64,000 nucleotides of DNA from Tritonibacter multivorans (lineage in GTDB: Bacteria > Pseudomonadota > Alphaproteobacteria > Rhodobacterales > Rhodobacteraceae), in contig NZ_CYSD01000042.1 in NCBI RefSeq assembly GCF_001458415.1, positions 310,001-374,000 of the forward strand. Direction: 5' to 3'. The notes beneath the pieces were generated by a model. The model was not told the origin of the DNA, did not search any database, and saw only the letters and a list, made by a program, of their open reading frames with translations. A program made the translations under genes and the position numbers. This document shows positions 54,435 to 63,400 of this stretch, piece by piece (the first letter of the stretch is position 1; every line of letters starts with the position of its first letter).

Positions 54435-55008
54435 GGCGCTGGCAGCTCTGGCCCTGCTTGCCGCAGGGCCCGCTTTTGTTGTGCTGGGTGGCGCACCTGC
54501 TGGTGCGACTGGTCTGGAGATCCAGGTCGAGGGCGAGGGCGCCAATGGCACCATCAAGATCGACCTGCTGGAAGAGGTTGCACCGAAACATGTTGAGCAG
54601 ATCACCGCGCTGGCGGCCGATGGCAAATATGACGGTGTGGTCTTTCACCGGGTGATCGATGGCTTTATGGCGCAGACGGGCGACGTGCAGTTTGGCCGTC
54701 TGGGTCAGGACATGCGCCGCGCGGGCATGGGCGGATCTGAGCTGGGCGATATTGACGCCGAGTTCTCGGATCTGCCGTTTGAACGTGGCGTTGTGGGCAT
54801 GGCGCGCTCTGCCAACCTGAACTCTGCCAATTCGCAGTTCTTCATCATGTTTGAACCCGGTTATTTCCTGAACGGTCAATACACCGTTGTGGGCACCGTG
54901 ACCGAGGGCATGGATGTGGTGGATGCGATCAAGAAGGGCTCTTCTGCGCGCAATGGCGCAATTGTCGGCCAGCCCGACGCGATGACCAAGGTCACCGTCA
55001 CCGAGTGA
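54427..55008 (+). CDS. exported cyclophilin-type peptidyl-prolyl isomerase
   Basis: 193 aa with signal peptide MRKALAALALLAAGPAFVVL... cleaved after AGA. The core repeats the neighbour's motifs (FHRVIDGFMAQTGDVQFG; GVVGMARSANLNSANSQFFIMF; YTVVGTVTEGMDVVD). So the two genes are tandem duplicates, one for the cytoplasm and one for the periplasm, translated as an overlapping pair. Confidence 0.94.
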   Translation: MRKALAALALLAAGPAFVVLGGAPAGATGLEIQVEGEGANGTIKIDLLEEVAPKHVEQITALAADGKYDGVVFHRVIDGFMAQTGDVQFGRLGQDMRRAGMGGSELGDIDAEFSDLPFERGVVGMARSANLNSANSQFFIMFEPGYFLNGQYTVVGTVTEGMDVVDAIKKGSSARNGAIVGQPDAMTKVTVTE

Positions 55009-55033
55009 TCGCTTTGACATTGGTAAATTAGAA

Positions 55034-55066
55034 AGGGGCTGCCTATTTGGGCGGCCTCTTTTTTCG
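55034..55066 (+). terminator. intrinsic terminator after cyclophilin pair
   Basis: A 10-bp stem AGGGGCTGCC/GGCGGCCTCT (two wobbles), six T follow. Confidence 0.82.
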
Positions 55067-55185
55067 GCGCGTTCGATTTTACGCTGGTTTTCAGCCGATT
55101 TGTTCTTCTCCCTGCATCGTGTCGCTAAGGTTTTATCGAATTTTGGTCGAACGATTGTGATGTTTGTTTTGAGGGAGATTTACCA

Positions 55186-56457
55186 ATGCAACGTCTATTT
55201 GTGTCTACGGCGATTGGTGCGTTGAGTTTAATGGTCACAGGTACTGCGCATGCGGATTGTGATGCCGTGACCGGCATTGCCGAATGGCAGTCTGTTACCT
55301 GCGATAGCACCAGTGTATTCGATGGCCCCGATGCGGTTGAAACGCGTGGGATAAGCGCTGAGAATGATGATATCTTCGTGCGGGTTACTCCTGGTGCTGT
55401 GATCAACACCCAGCAGTCCGGATCGAGCGCAATTGACCTTTCGGACAGTACGGGCGGGTTTGTGGAAAACGAGGGCGAAATACTTGCCGGGAGTCAGGGC
55501 ATACAAGGCGGGTCCGTTTATGTTTTTAATTCGGGGGACATTGCCGCCGTAGAGCAGGCTATCCAGGCGAATGAGAGCGCGGCAGGCGTCTACAACAGCC
55601 AAAATTCGACAATTCAATCATCGACCAATAACGCAATCGAGGCTGAGGGATATGTGACTCTGGAAAACAGAGGGGCGGTTTTGGGGTTCGGCGGCGTGAT
55701 TCAGGCTGAGGGCGCCGACATAGAAAACTATGGGCTGATCGAAAGCACGCAAACTGTTGAGGATCTTTCCTCAGGCCCTGCGATAGAGACACAAGATGCC
55801 ATCAATCTTGACCATGGTAGAATCTACAACGAAGGAACCATCACTTCGACCACTGGATCCGCAATTGATATCGGTGCTGGTGTGTACTCAACACGGGTCC
55901 TCAACGAATTTGGGCTTATATCTGGCACAATTGGTATCGCAACTGATGCGGAGAACACTGCTCAGCAAGAAGTTGAGAATATCTTTGGCACCATCGCCGG
56001 TACTTCGGGCACCGCTCTTTCTTTGGGGCGGGGGGCTGATTGGTTGTTCCTCGTCGGCGGATCCATAATTGGCGATGTCGATATGGGGCAGGACGACGAT
56101 TTATTAACAATCTACAACTTGTCTGAATACACGTTGAGCGGTGCAAATGAGATATATTTTTTTGGCGGTGAGGGATACGATACTTTGTGGCTGCAAGAAT
56201 TACCACATCGTCCATTTTCGGAGTTTGACATTCGAGCACAGGGCGAGGATCTCTATTCCCTGAACTATGGCGGGGAGAGTACCCTGTTCTTTGGCGGTTT
56301 TGAGAGCATTCGGCTTAACGAAGGTGAGTTCAGCTTTCACGATTTCGCCATGTCTTCGGTGCCAGTGCCTGGCGCAGGTTTTTTGTTGTTGGGAGCTTTG
56401 GGCGCTGTTGCGGGGTTAAAGCGCAAGAAACGACGGCTTCGGATGTTGTTATGCTAA
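55186..56457 (+). CDS. exported beta-helix-like surface protein with VPxPA-CTERM sorting signal
   Basis: 423 aa. Signal peptide MQRLFVSTAIGALSLMVTGTAHA; then repeats of the autotransporter passenger type (short strands of N-x-G-x-I: FVENEGEILAGSQGI, VFNSGDIAAVEQAI, LENRGAVLGFGGVI, IENYGLIEST, IYNEGTITSTTGSAI), predicted right-handed beta-helix. The C-terminus is a sorting tail: VPVPGAGFLLLGALGAVAG followed by KRKKRR, i.e. motif, helix and basic end. No beta-barrel follows. Base composition is visibly lower in GC than neighbours (many ATT, AAT, TTA codons), suggesting recent acquisition. GAGGGAG upstream of ATG. Confidence 0.8.
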   Translation: MQRLFVSTAIGALSLMVTGTAHADCDAVTGIAEWQSVTCDSTSVFDGPDAVETRGISAENDDIFVRVTPGAVINTQQSGSSAIDLSDSTGGFVENEGEILAGSQGIQGGSVYVFNSGDIAAVEQAIQANESAAGVYNSQNSTIQSSTNNAIEAEGYVTLENRGAVLGFGGVIQAEGADIENYGLIESTQTVEDLSSGPAIETQDAINLDHGRIYNEGTITSTTGSAIDIGAGVYSTRVLNEFGLISGTIGIATDAENTAQQEVENIFGTIAGTSGTALSLGRGADWLFLVGGSIIGDVDMGQDDDLLTIYNLSEYTLSGANEIYFFGGEGYDTLWLQELPHRPFSEFDIRAQGEDLYSLNYGGESTLFFGGFESIRLNEGEFSFHDFAMSSVPVPGAGFLLLGALGAVAGLKRKKRRLRMLLC

Positions 56458-56605
56458 CCAAAAGAGGTCGTTCCCTTGCGTGCGCCTCGGCGTCTTGCCC
56501 CGCCCCATGATGTGATGTTTGCCTTTGCCTTTCATGCTTTCTGGCCGGATGGGACATGGATGCTGGGGCAATAAGGATGCCTGATACCGCTTTGCCGTTC
56601 ATATA

Positions 56606-56643
56606 AAAACGCCGCCGATGCGATCTGCACCGGCGGCGTTTTT
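56606..56643. terminator. bidirectional intrinsic terminator between surface protein and bactofilin genes
   Basis: Stem AAAAACGCCGCCG/CGGCGGCGTTTTT around a 13-nt loop. A and T runs are on both sides of the convergent pair. Confidence 0.88.
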
Positions 56644-56665
56644 AATCTGTTTTACGGTGTGACGA

Positions 56666-57166
56666 TTAGCCAGCAACCGCCGGTTTCGGCGCGGCTTTGC
56701 CCGGGTTCAGCGGGTCATCCTGACGCTGAACGGAGCCTTCAAAATGGGCGCCGGATTCAATCGCGATGGTCTTGTGAATGATGTCGCCTTCCACCCGTGC
56801 GGTGGAGGTCAGGCGGACTTTCAGACCACGGACGCGGCCCACGATGCGGCCGTTGATCACGACGTCATCAGCGGTCACTTCGCCTTTGATGGTTGCGCTT
56901 TCGCCGATGGTCAGCAGATGCGCGCGGATGTCACCTTCGACGGTGCCCTCGACCTGGATGTCACCAGAGGTCTTGATGTTGCCGGTGATGGTCAGATCAG
57001 AGCTGATCAGAGAGGCAGCAGGTTTTGCTTTGGGGGCCGCAGGCTTCGGAGCTGCGGCTTGTGCCGGTGCAGACTGGGCCGGAGCGGCCGGTGCAGGGGC
57101 AGGGGAGGTCGAGGTGGCGTCGGTTTGCTTCGGGCCGGGCTCGTTGATTTTGCTCTTAGAAAACAT
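56666..57166 (-). CDS. bactofilin (polymer-forming cytoskeletal protein)
   Basis: 166 aa. An Ala/Pro-rich N-terminal tail (about 1-48) precedes a DUF583 beta-helix core (SLISSDLTITGNIKTSGDIQ; GDIRAHLLTIGESATIKGEV; VINGRIVGRVRGLKV; ARVEGDIIHKTIAIESGAHFEG). Polymerises without nucleotide into filaments that scaffold wall enzymes. It starts inside the end of the M23 peptidase gene (11-bp overlap), so the two are translationally linked. Confidence 0.93.
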   Translation of the reverse strand: MFSKSKINEPGPKQTDATSTSPAPAPAAPAQSAPAQAAAPKPAAPKAKPAASLISSDLTITGNIKTSGDIQVEGTVEGDIRAHLLTIGESATIKGEVTADDVVINGRIVGRVRGLKVRLTSTARVEGDIIHKTIAIESGAHFEGSVQRQDDPLNPGKAAPKPAVAG

Positions 57167-58487
57167 TTCTCGCAGCCTTGATATAGATCATGGGGTTTAC
57201 GGGTTTTCCGCCGACCCTAATCTCGTAATGGAGATGGGGGCCAGTGGACCGTCCTGTGCTACCCATATCAGCAATATGCTGACCGCGCGAGACCCTTTGA
57301 CCGGCCTTTACGCGGTTGTTTGTATTATGGGCATATCGGGTTTCAATCCCGAAATCGTGCTGGATGATTACAATGCGGCCGTAGCCGGATTGCCATCCGG
57401 AAAAAGTGACAACGCCATCGGCGGTTGCAAAGATATCTGTGCCGGTGGGGCCTGCCAGATCAATCCCTTTGTGCATCCGACGGCCACCCGTGATCGGGTG
57501 GCGGCGATAGTCAAAAGGGGAAGACAGGCGCGCCGCCCCGCGCACCACCGGTTCCGAGAAGGGCGCATGTTCGGCGGCCACCCGGTAGGTGTTCAGTTCG
57601 CGCATCTGCGACAGCAGCGCATTGGCGCGCTGTTCATCCGCGCTGGGGCCGTCTCCGCGGGTGGAAAAGGGCAGAGGTTCCAGCGGGCCACCGCCCTGAC
57701 CGTTATAGCCCCGGCGCACCTGTTCCAGAATGCGATCCGGCGGCAGACCTGCATTGCGGAACATTTTGGTCAGCGGTTCAACCGAGACTTTCATCGCCTC
57801 TTCCAGCTGGCGGAAGATCTGGTCATTGCGCTGTTCGGTCAGGCGCAGCTCCAGTTCGAGCGCGTCGCGCTGTTCCAATGCGTCGCGGGCGTCGGTTAGG
57901 ATCTGGTCGCGTTCCTCGGCGGTATCGCTAAGCGCCTCGGCCAGAAGTTCAAACTGTTTCGGGTCGCTCAGATGCGATTGGCCTGCGCCGTTTTCGGCGT
58001 TTTCAGCCTCCATCGCGGCGAGCTTATTGCGCAGACTGTCACGTTCCTTCAGGCGGTCGCGCAGGTTGGACTGCACGATCTCGAGCCCGGTTTCCAATTC
58101 GCGCAGGCGCGTTTCAGAGGCCAGAAGTTCCGACTGCATGACCGAGATCTGTTCAAGCGCGGCATTGAAGCGCCCCTGAGCGGCCAGCGCTTCGCTGGCG
58201 CGGGCGTCGCGTTCGTCGGAGATCTGGTTCAGGCGGCTGCGATAAATGGCTTGATCACGCTTGGCCTGCTCGCGGAAATTGCCAGAGCCAATGCTGTCCA
58301 TCAGCACGATCGAGGTGGCGACAATGGACCAGGAGACAAACAGACCCGCGCCCAGAATGGCGGCAAACTGGCTTTCCGGGGTCAGTCGGATAAAGCGCGT
58401 GTCGCTGTCAGATTTGAGAAAAACCCGGCGTTCCGGAAGCTTGCGCTCCAGAAAGGCATGAATCTTGATTGCCAGTCCCCGTCGCAA
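57156..58487 (-). CDS. M23-family murein endopeptidase with coiled coil
   Basis: About 443 aa. A membrane helix (FAAILGAGLFVSWSIVATSIVLMD), a long periplasmic coiled coil (about 70-230, heptad-rich: ERDARASEALAAQGRFNAALEQISV..., kept here in part), then the LytM zinc domain with MHKGIDLAGPTGT and GPHLHYEIRVG. Start uncertain: a TTG at 58487 gives the expected short cytoplasmic part; upstream ATGs would overlap the preceding gene. Overlaps the bactofilin gene, a pairing known elsewhere, where the filament positions the peptidase. Confidence 0.88.
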   Translation of the reverse strand: MRRGLAIKIHAFLERKLPERRVFLKSDSDTRFIRLTPESQFAAILGAGLFVSWSIVATSIVLMDSIGSGNFREQAKRDQAIYRSRLNQISDERDARASEALAAQGRFNAALEQISVMQSELLASETRLRELETGLEIVQSNLRDRLKERDSLRNKLAAMEAENAENGAGQSHLSDPKQFELLAEALSDTAEERDQILTDARDALEQRDALELELRLTEQRNDQIFRQLEEAMKVSVEPLTKMFRNAGLPPDRILEQVRRGYNGQGGGPLEPLPFSTRGDGPSADEQRANALLSQMRELNTYRVAAEHAPFSEPVVRGAARLSSPFDYRRHPITGGRRMHKGIDLAGPTGTDIFATADGVVTFSGWQSGYGRIVIIQHDFGIETRYAHNTNNRVKAGQRVSRGQHIADMGSTGRSTGPHLHYEIRVGGKPVNPMIYIKAARNVF

Positions 58488-58689
58488 AGTGCCCAGTCCC
58501 GTTCCTTGCCGTTGCCATAGTGCAGCCTGAGATGGGTCTTTTGCAGAATGCAACGTGCCCCGGCCTTGATTGGAACAGGAAATACGCGTTGTGTGTCCTT
58601 CGAGCAACCCTAATCGGTTCGCTCGGCTGTAAGTCTCTGGTTTAGCGGTAGGATCGGCGATTTCCCGCCGATCTGCGGTTGAGTGAGCC

Positions 58690-59520
58690 TCAGCGCGCGT
58701 AGGCGGGGGCCTCGCCATCGGCAAGCGGCCAGTAGAAGTCTGGCGGAAGCCCCGCGTCTGCGCGCTTTTCTTCATTAAACGGTGGTTTCAGCGCGCCGTG
58801 GAAATAATGGGTCACAAGGCGGTGGAATTCGGCCTTAGGGTCAAGGTTGTCGCGTCCACAGAGGAAGTTGAACCATTTGGAGCCATAGGCGACATGGCCG
58901 ACCTCTTCGGCATAGATCAGCTCCAGCGCGGCGACAGCGTCCTTGTTGTCGGCGCGTTTGAAAATCTCGATCATGCCGGGGGTGACATCCAGCCCGCGCG
59001 CTTCAAGCACCATGGGGACCACGGCGAGGCGCCCCATCAGGTCATCCACCGTGTCTTCCGCCGCGCGCCACATGCCTGCATGAGCCGGCAGAGCACCGTA
59101 TTGCGAGCCGAGCGCTTCGAGGCAGTCGCACATCAGGTTGAAATGCTTGCTTTCTTCGTCGGCCGATTTGACCCAGTCGTCGTAAAACCCCAGCGGCATC
59201 GGCACATCGGTGAAGCGCGCAATAATGTCCCAGTGCAGATCCACGGCGTTGAGTTCGATATGGGCCACCGCATGCAGGAGCGCAATGCGCCCCTGCGGGG
59301 AGCCGGGCTTGCGTTTGGGCACGTCGCGCGGGTTCAGAAGTGCGGGGCTCTCGGGGCGGGCGGGATGCAGCGGCGGTGTGGCAGAGCCGACCTCAATTGC
59401 GGCGGCGTCCCCGCTGCGCGACGCGCGCCATTCGGCGGCATATTGGCGCGACAGTGCGGTCTTTTGGCGGCCATCTGCGGTGGTCAGAACATCAGTGGCC
59501 ATTTCGGCAAGGGTTTTCAT
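58690..59520 (-). CDS. DUF455 ferritin-like protein
   Basis: 276 aa. DUF455 family: HAVAHIELNAVDLHWDIIAR, KSADEESKHFNLMCDCLEALGS, EARGLDVTPGMIEIF and YAEEVGHVAYGSKWF. The repeated Glu/His pairs (EL, EE..H, EAR, EE..H) form the diiron-type four-helix bundle. Oxidase or hydroxylase chemistry on an unknown substrate is possible; similar to MiaE-like proteins. Followed by the M23 gene. Confidence 0.9.
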   Translation of the reverse strand: MKTLAEMATDVLTTADGRQKTALSRQYAAEWRASRSGDAAAIEVGSATPPLHPARPESPALLNPRDVPKRKPGSPQGRIALLHAVAHIELNAVDLHWDIIARFTDVPMPLGFYDDWVKSADEESKHFNLMCDCLEALGSQYGALPAHAGMWRAAEDTVDDLMGRLAVVPMVLEARGLDVTPGMIEIFKRADNKDAVAALELIYAEEVGHVAYGSKWFNFLCGRDNLDPKAEFHRLVTHYFHGALKPPFNEEKRADAGLPPDFYWPLADGEAPAYAR

Positions 59521-59938
59521 CAGCCGCTCCGCGCGTTTGGGGGCAAGGGTTTGGAGGTGCCGGTTCGATAGTCAAAGGCGGCCGGGTTCGCAAGGCTTCT
59601 CTGGGGCCACGCGCGGTTCGGTCTGGGTCCGTTCTGGGTCTGGGCCGGGTCGGGGCCGGGTCTGGGGCTGGCGCCCCGCGCCTGCGGCGGGCGGGCGGGC
59701 GGGCGGGGCTCCCGCAGGGGCCAGCGGCATCATAGATGCCACAGGTCCCTTTTGGGCCAAGCGCCCTGCTGCGCAGGCCGCGTCACCGCAGAACTGTGAC
59801 CTGAACAGAAGCCGCAAACGGTGCCGCAGCGCGCCCCCACGCGGGGGCGCGCTGCCATGCCCAACAGGCCAGGTCGCATCTTTGATGCGGGCGCAGCCGG
59901 CGGGAGCGCCCCGCCCGCCGCAGGCGCAGCGTCCGGGC
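59521..59938. other. GC-rich intergenic region between DUF455 and bcp genes
   Basis: 418 bp without a gene. Holds the large inverted repeat (arms about 59678-59746 and 59868-59927), a run of GGGC units (59686-59707) and shorter GC palindromes (CGCCCCCACGCGGGGGCG near 59831). Confidence 0.6.
59678..59927. repeat. large imperfect inverted repeat
   Basis: Outer 17 bp perfect: GCGCCTGCGGCGGGCGG (59678-59694) is complementary to 59911-59927. Inner portions also match imperfectly: GGGGCTCCCGC with GCGGGAGCGCC, and GCATCATAGATGC with GCATCTTTGATGC. Arms of about 60-70 bp, with about 120 bp between. Confidence 0.65.
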
Positions 59939-60400
59939 TCAGAGCGCTTTTACAGCCTCGAGCACCTCATCCACATGGCCGGGCACTTTGACCTTGCGCC
60001 AGATCCGGGCGATTTTGCCTTCGGCGTCGATCAGGAATGTGGAGCGTTCGATGCCCATGCTTTTCTTGCCGTACATGTTCTTTTCGACCCAGGTGCCGTA
60101 GGCCTCGCAGACCGTGGTTTCGCCATCGGACACCAGCGGCACGGTCAGCCCGTGTTTGGCGATGAATTTTTCATGCTTTGCGACCGTGTCGCGGGAAATG
60201 CCCACAACTTCGGCCCCTGTGGCCTTAAATGCATCAAGCGCTTCGGAAAATCCGATGGATTCCTTGGTGCATCCCGGCGTATCATCACGCGGGTAAAAGA
60301 ACAGGACAACCGCCTTGCCGCGCAGAGCAGACAAAGACAATTCCGTTCCGCCATCGCGCGGCAGGGTGAAATCAGGGGCGAGGTCTTGCGGTTCCAGCAT
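59939..60400 (-). CDS. bcp: thiol peroxidase, bacterioferritin comigratory protein type (peroxiredoxin Q)
   Basis: Reduces hydroperoxides in the cytoplasm. 153 aa. Thioredoxin fold with peroxidatic Cys44 in TPGCTKES. The residue five positions on, where many Bcp proteins carry the resolving Cys, is Ile; the only other Cys (ETTVCEAYG) is far away, so a 1-Cys or atypical mechanism is likely. Divergent from the AsmA-like gene with a 49-bp spacer. Confidence 0.94.
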   Translation of the reverse strand: MLEPQDLAPDFTLPRDGGTELSLSALRGKAVVLFFYPRDDTPGCTKESIGFSEALDAFKATGAEVVGISRDTVAKHEKFIAKHGLTVPLVSDGETTVCEAYGTWVEKNMYGKKSMGIERSTFLIDAEGKIARIWRKVKVPGHVDEVLEAVKAL

Positions 60401-60449
60401 GTTTGGTCTCTCCGGTGGTTATCTTGTTCTCCCGAAACGTAAATAGCCC

Positions 60450-63400
60450 ATGTCTGACAAAGTAAAGCCGGATAAGCCCGATCAATCGCCTGATCCTGCG
60501 GCGGCCGACCCTGCAACGGGCGGGGTCACCAGCGCTGCACAGGCCGTAGATGCACAGCCGGCAGATGCACAGGCGGCAGATGCAGAGGCGGGATCTGATG
60601 CGGGTTCTATTGCGGGGCTGGCGGTGTCAAAAGGGCGCGCCGGGGGGGCGGTGATCGGGATGCTGGGCTTTCTGGGCAAAGCCGCGATGCGATTGATCGG
60701 GTTTCTTTTGGCGCTGGCAGTTGCGGCTGCGGTGATGCTGTACCTGATGCTCGACCGTCAGGTGGACATGCCGGATTGGGTTCGGGGTGAAGTGGAGCGG
60801 CGGCTGGAACATAACCTTGGCGGTCTGCAGATCGACTTTGGGGAAATTTCGGTTCTTGTCAGCCAGGGGTGGCGGCCCAGCGTGTCGCTGCGCGATGTCA
60901 CGCTGAGCTACCCGGATGGCACATCGGCGCTACAGGTGGCGGATGCGCAAGCGGCTCTTGCCATGCGGCCCCTTCTGAAGGGGCAGGTGCGGCCAAAAAC
61001 CATTTCCCTCAGTGGGTTGTTTGCCATTCTTGAACGCGGCGAAAACGGCGCGGTGGCGTTGCGCTTTGGCGATGGCAACACGAATTTCCGTCAGGCGGAC
61101 AGTTTTGCGCTGCTGATGGAGCAATGGGATCAACAGCTGACCCTGCCAATATTGTCGGCGCTGACACAGGTAGAGACCCATGCGCTGACGCTGCGGCTCG
61201 AGGATCTGCGGCTGGGGCGCGGCTGGACGCTGGACGGCGGTGCTGTCACGCTGTCGCGCAGCCAGGGCGATGTGGAGTTTGACGCAGGCTTCTCTGTCCT
61301 CAGCGGTCGCGACTTTGCCAGCACGGTCGAGGCCAACTACCGGTCGCGGATCGGCGACACGGCGGCGGAATTTGCGCTGGTGATCACCGAGGTCCCGGCC
61401 GAAGATGTGGCCGTGCAAAGTGCGGCGCTTGGCTGGCTGTCGGTTCTGCGTGCGCCGATTTCCGGCGCGGTGCGCGGGGCGGTGGACAGTGACGGAGGGC
61501 TGATGCCCCTGCAGGCGGCGCTGGAAATTGGCGAAGGCGTGATCCAGCCGGAAGAGGCCGCCAAACCCGTGCCGATCCGCGGCGCGCAGAGCTTTTTCAC
61601 CTTTGATCCCGGCGGCGAAGAGCTGACCTTTGACAGTCTGAGCATCGACAGCGGCTGGGGCAGCGGCAATATGCAGGGCACCGCCTCTTTGGTTGGGGTA
61701 GAAAACGGTCAGCTGCGCGAACTGGTTGGGCAGCTGGCGTTTTCAGACCTGAAACTGAACCCGCGCGGGTTTTATGACCAACCGCTGGAGCTGACCGGGG
61801 TCAATGCGGATTTCATGATGGAGCTCAACCCCTTCCGGCTGCGTCTTGGGCAGATGCTGGTGGAACGGGACGGGATGCATATTCTGGCCAAAGGCGAGGC
61901 ACGAGTGGGCGATGCGGGGTGGGATTACGACCTCAGCGTCAGCTCGGACCGCCTGAGCCCAGAGCTGATCAAGGCGCTCTGGCCCACCACAACCCCGCCC
62001 AGGCCACGCCAATGGGTGCAGGACAATGTGCTGCGGGGCACGATCTATGACGCCGAAGTGGGGCTGCGCGGGCGTGGCGGCCAAAAGCCCTTTGTGTCGG
62101 TGGATCTGAACTTCCGGGACGGGGAGGTCAAATATCACAGGACCCTGCCCAATGTGGTGCAGGCTGCGGGGCAGTTGTCCATTCACGGCCACCGTCTGGT
62201 TGTGACCGCGACCGAAGGTCTGCTGCTGCCGCCTGAAGGCGGGCCGCTGGATATGAGCGGCACCTCTTTTATTATCCCGGACACCTCGCTTCCGCCGGGC
62301 GAAGGCTTTGGCATTCTGCGCGCCGATGCAACGGGCGCGGCCACGGCGGCGCTGTCCCTTTTGAACCTGCCGCCGCTGTCGCTGATGGATAAGGTGGACC
62401 TGCCGGTGGCCCTTGGTGACGGGCAGGTGGCCGCACAAGGCACCATGACGATCCCGCTGCGGGACCATGTCGATGCCAGCGATATTGAATACCACTATAC
62501 GGGCACGCTGGCGCAGCTGCACAGCGATAAACTGCTGCCCGGCCATGTGCTGGAGGCCGAGGCGCTGAGCCTGCGCGGCGATCAGAGCTTTGTCGAGATT
62601 TCCGGCCCCGGTCAGCTCAGCGGCATTCCCTTTGATGCGGTCTGGCGACAGGAGATCAACCCGGAGGATCCGCAGGCGGGCCGCGTGCGCGGCACGATCG
62701 AAATCAGCGACGCTACGGTCAAAACACTTGGCATCGGTCTGCCTGACCGCAGTGTTTTTGGCCGTGGCGAAGGGGTGTTCGATGTTACCCTGCCACCGGG
62801 CGGCGCGGCGCCGCGCCTGTCCTTTACCAGCGCGCTGGCAGGGGTTGGGCTTCGTCTGCCGGATCTGGCCTGGTCCAAGTCCGAACGGTCGCAGGGGCGT
62901 CTGCGCGTTGAAGCGCGCCTTGGCGACAGCCCCGTGGTCGAAGACCTGCAGCTCGAGGCGCCGGGCCTGGCCGCGCGGGGGCGGGTCACCACCAAAGCGG
63001 ACGGCGGCCTGAACCGGGCAGAATTTTCCAGCGTATCCCTTGGCGGCTGGCTGCGCGGGGCGGTCACGCTGGAGGGGCGCGGCGCAGCGGCCCCGGCGGT
63101 TTTTGTCCGGGGCGGGCGTATTGATCTGCGCAATCTCCCCTTTGACAGCCAGTCCAGTGGCGCAGGCGGGTCCAGCAGCGGTGGCAATGTGCCGATTGAT
63201 CTGCAACTGGATCAGCTGCAGGTCACCGATGGATTTGCGCTGAGCGGGTTTCAGGGGCGGTTTTCCACCCGTGGCGGTTTCAACGGAGAGTTTTCGGGCC
63301 GCCTGAACGGCAAGGCCCCGCTGACAGGCGTGGTGGTGCCGCAGCAGACGGGGCTGGGCATACGGCTGAAGGCCAAGGACGCCGGTGCGGTGCTGCGCGC

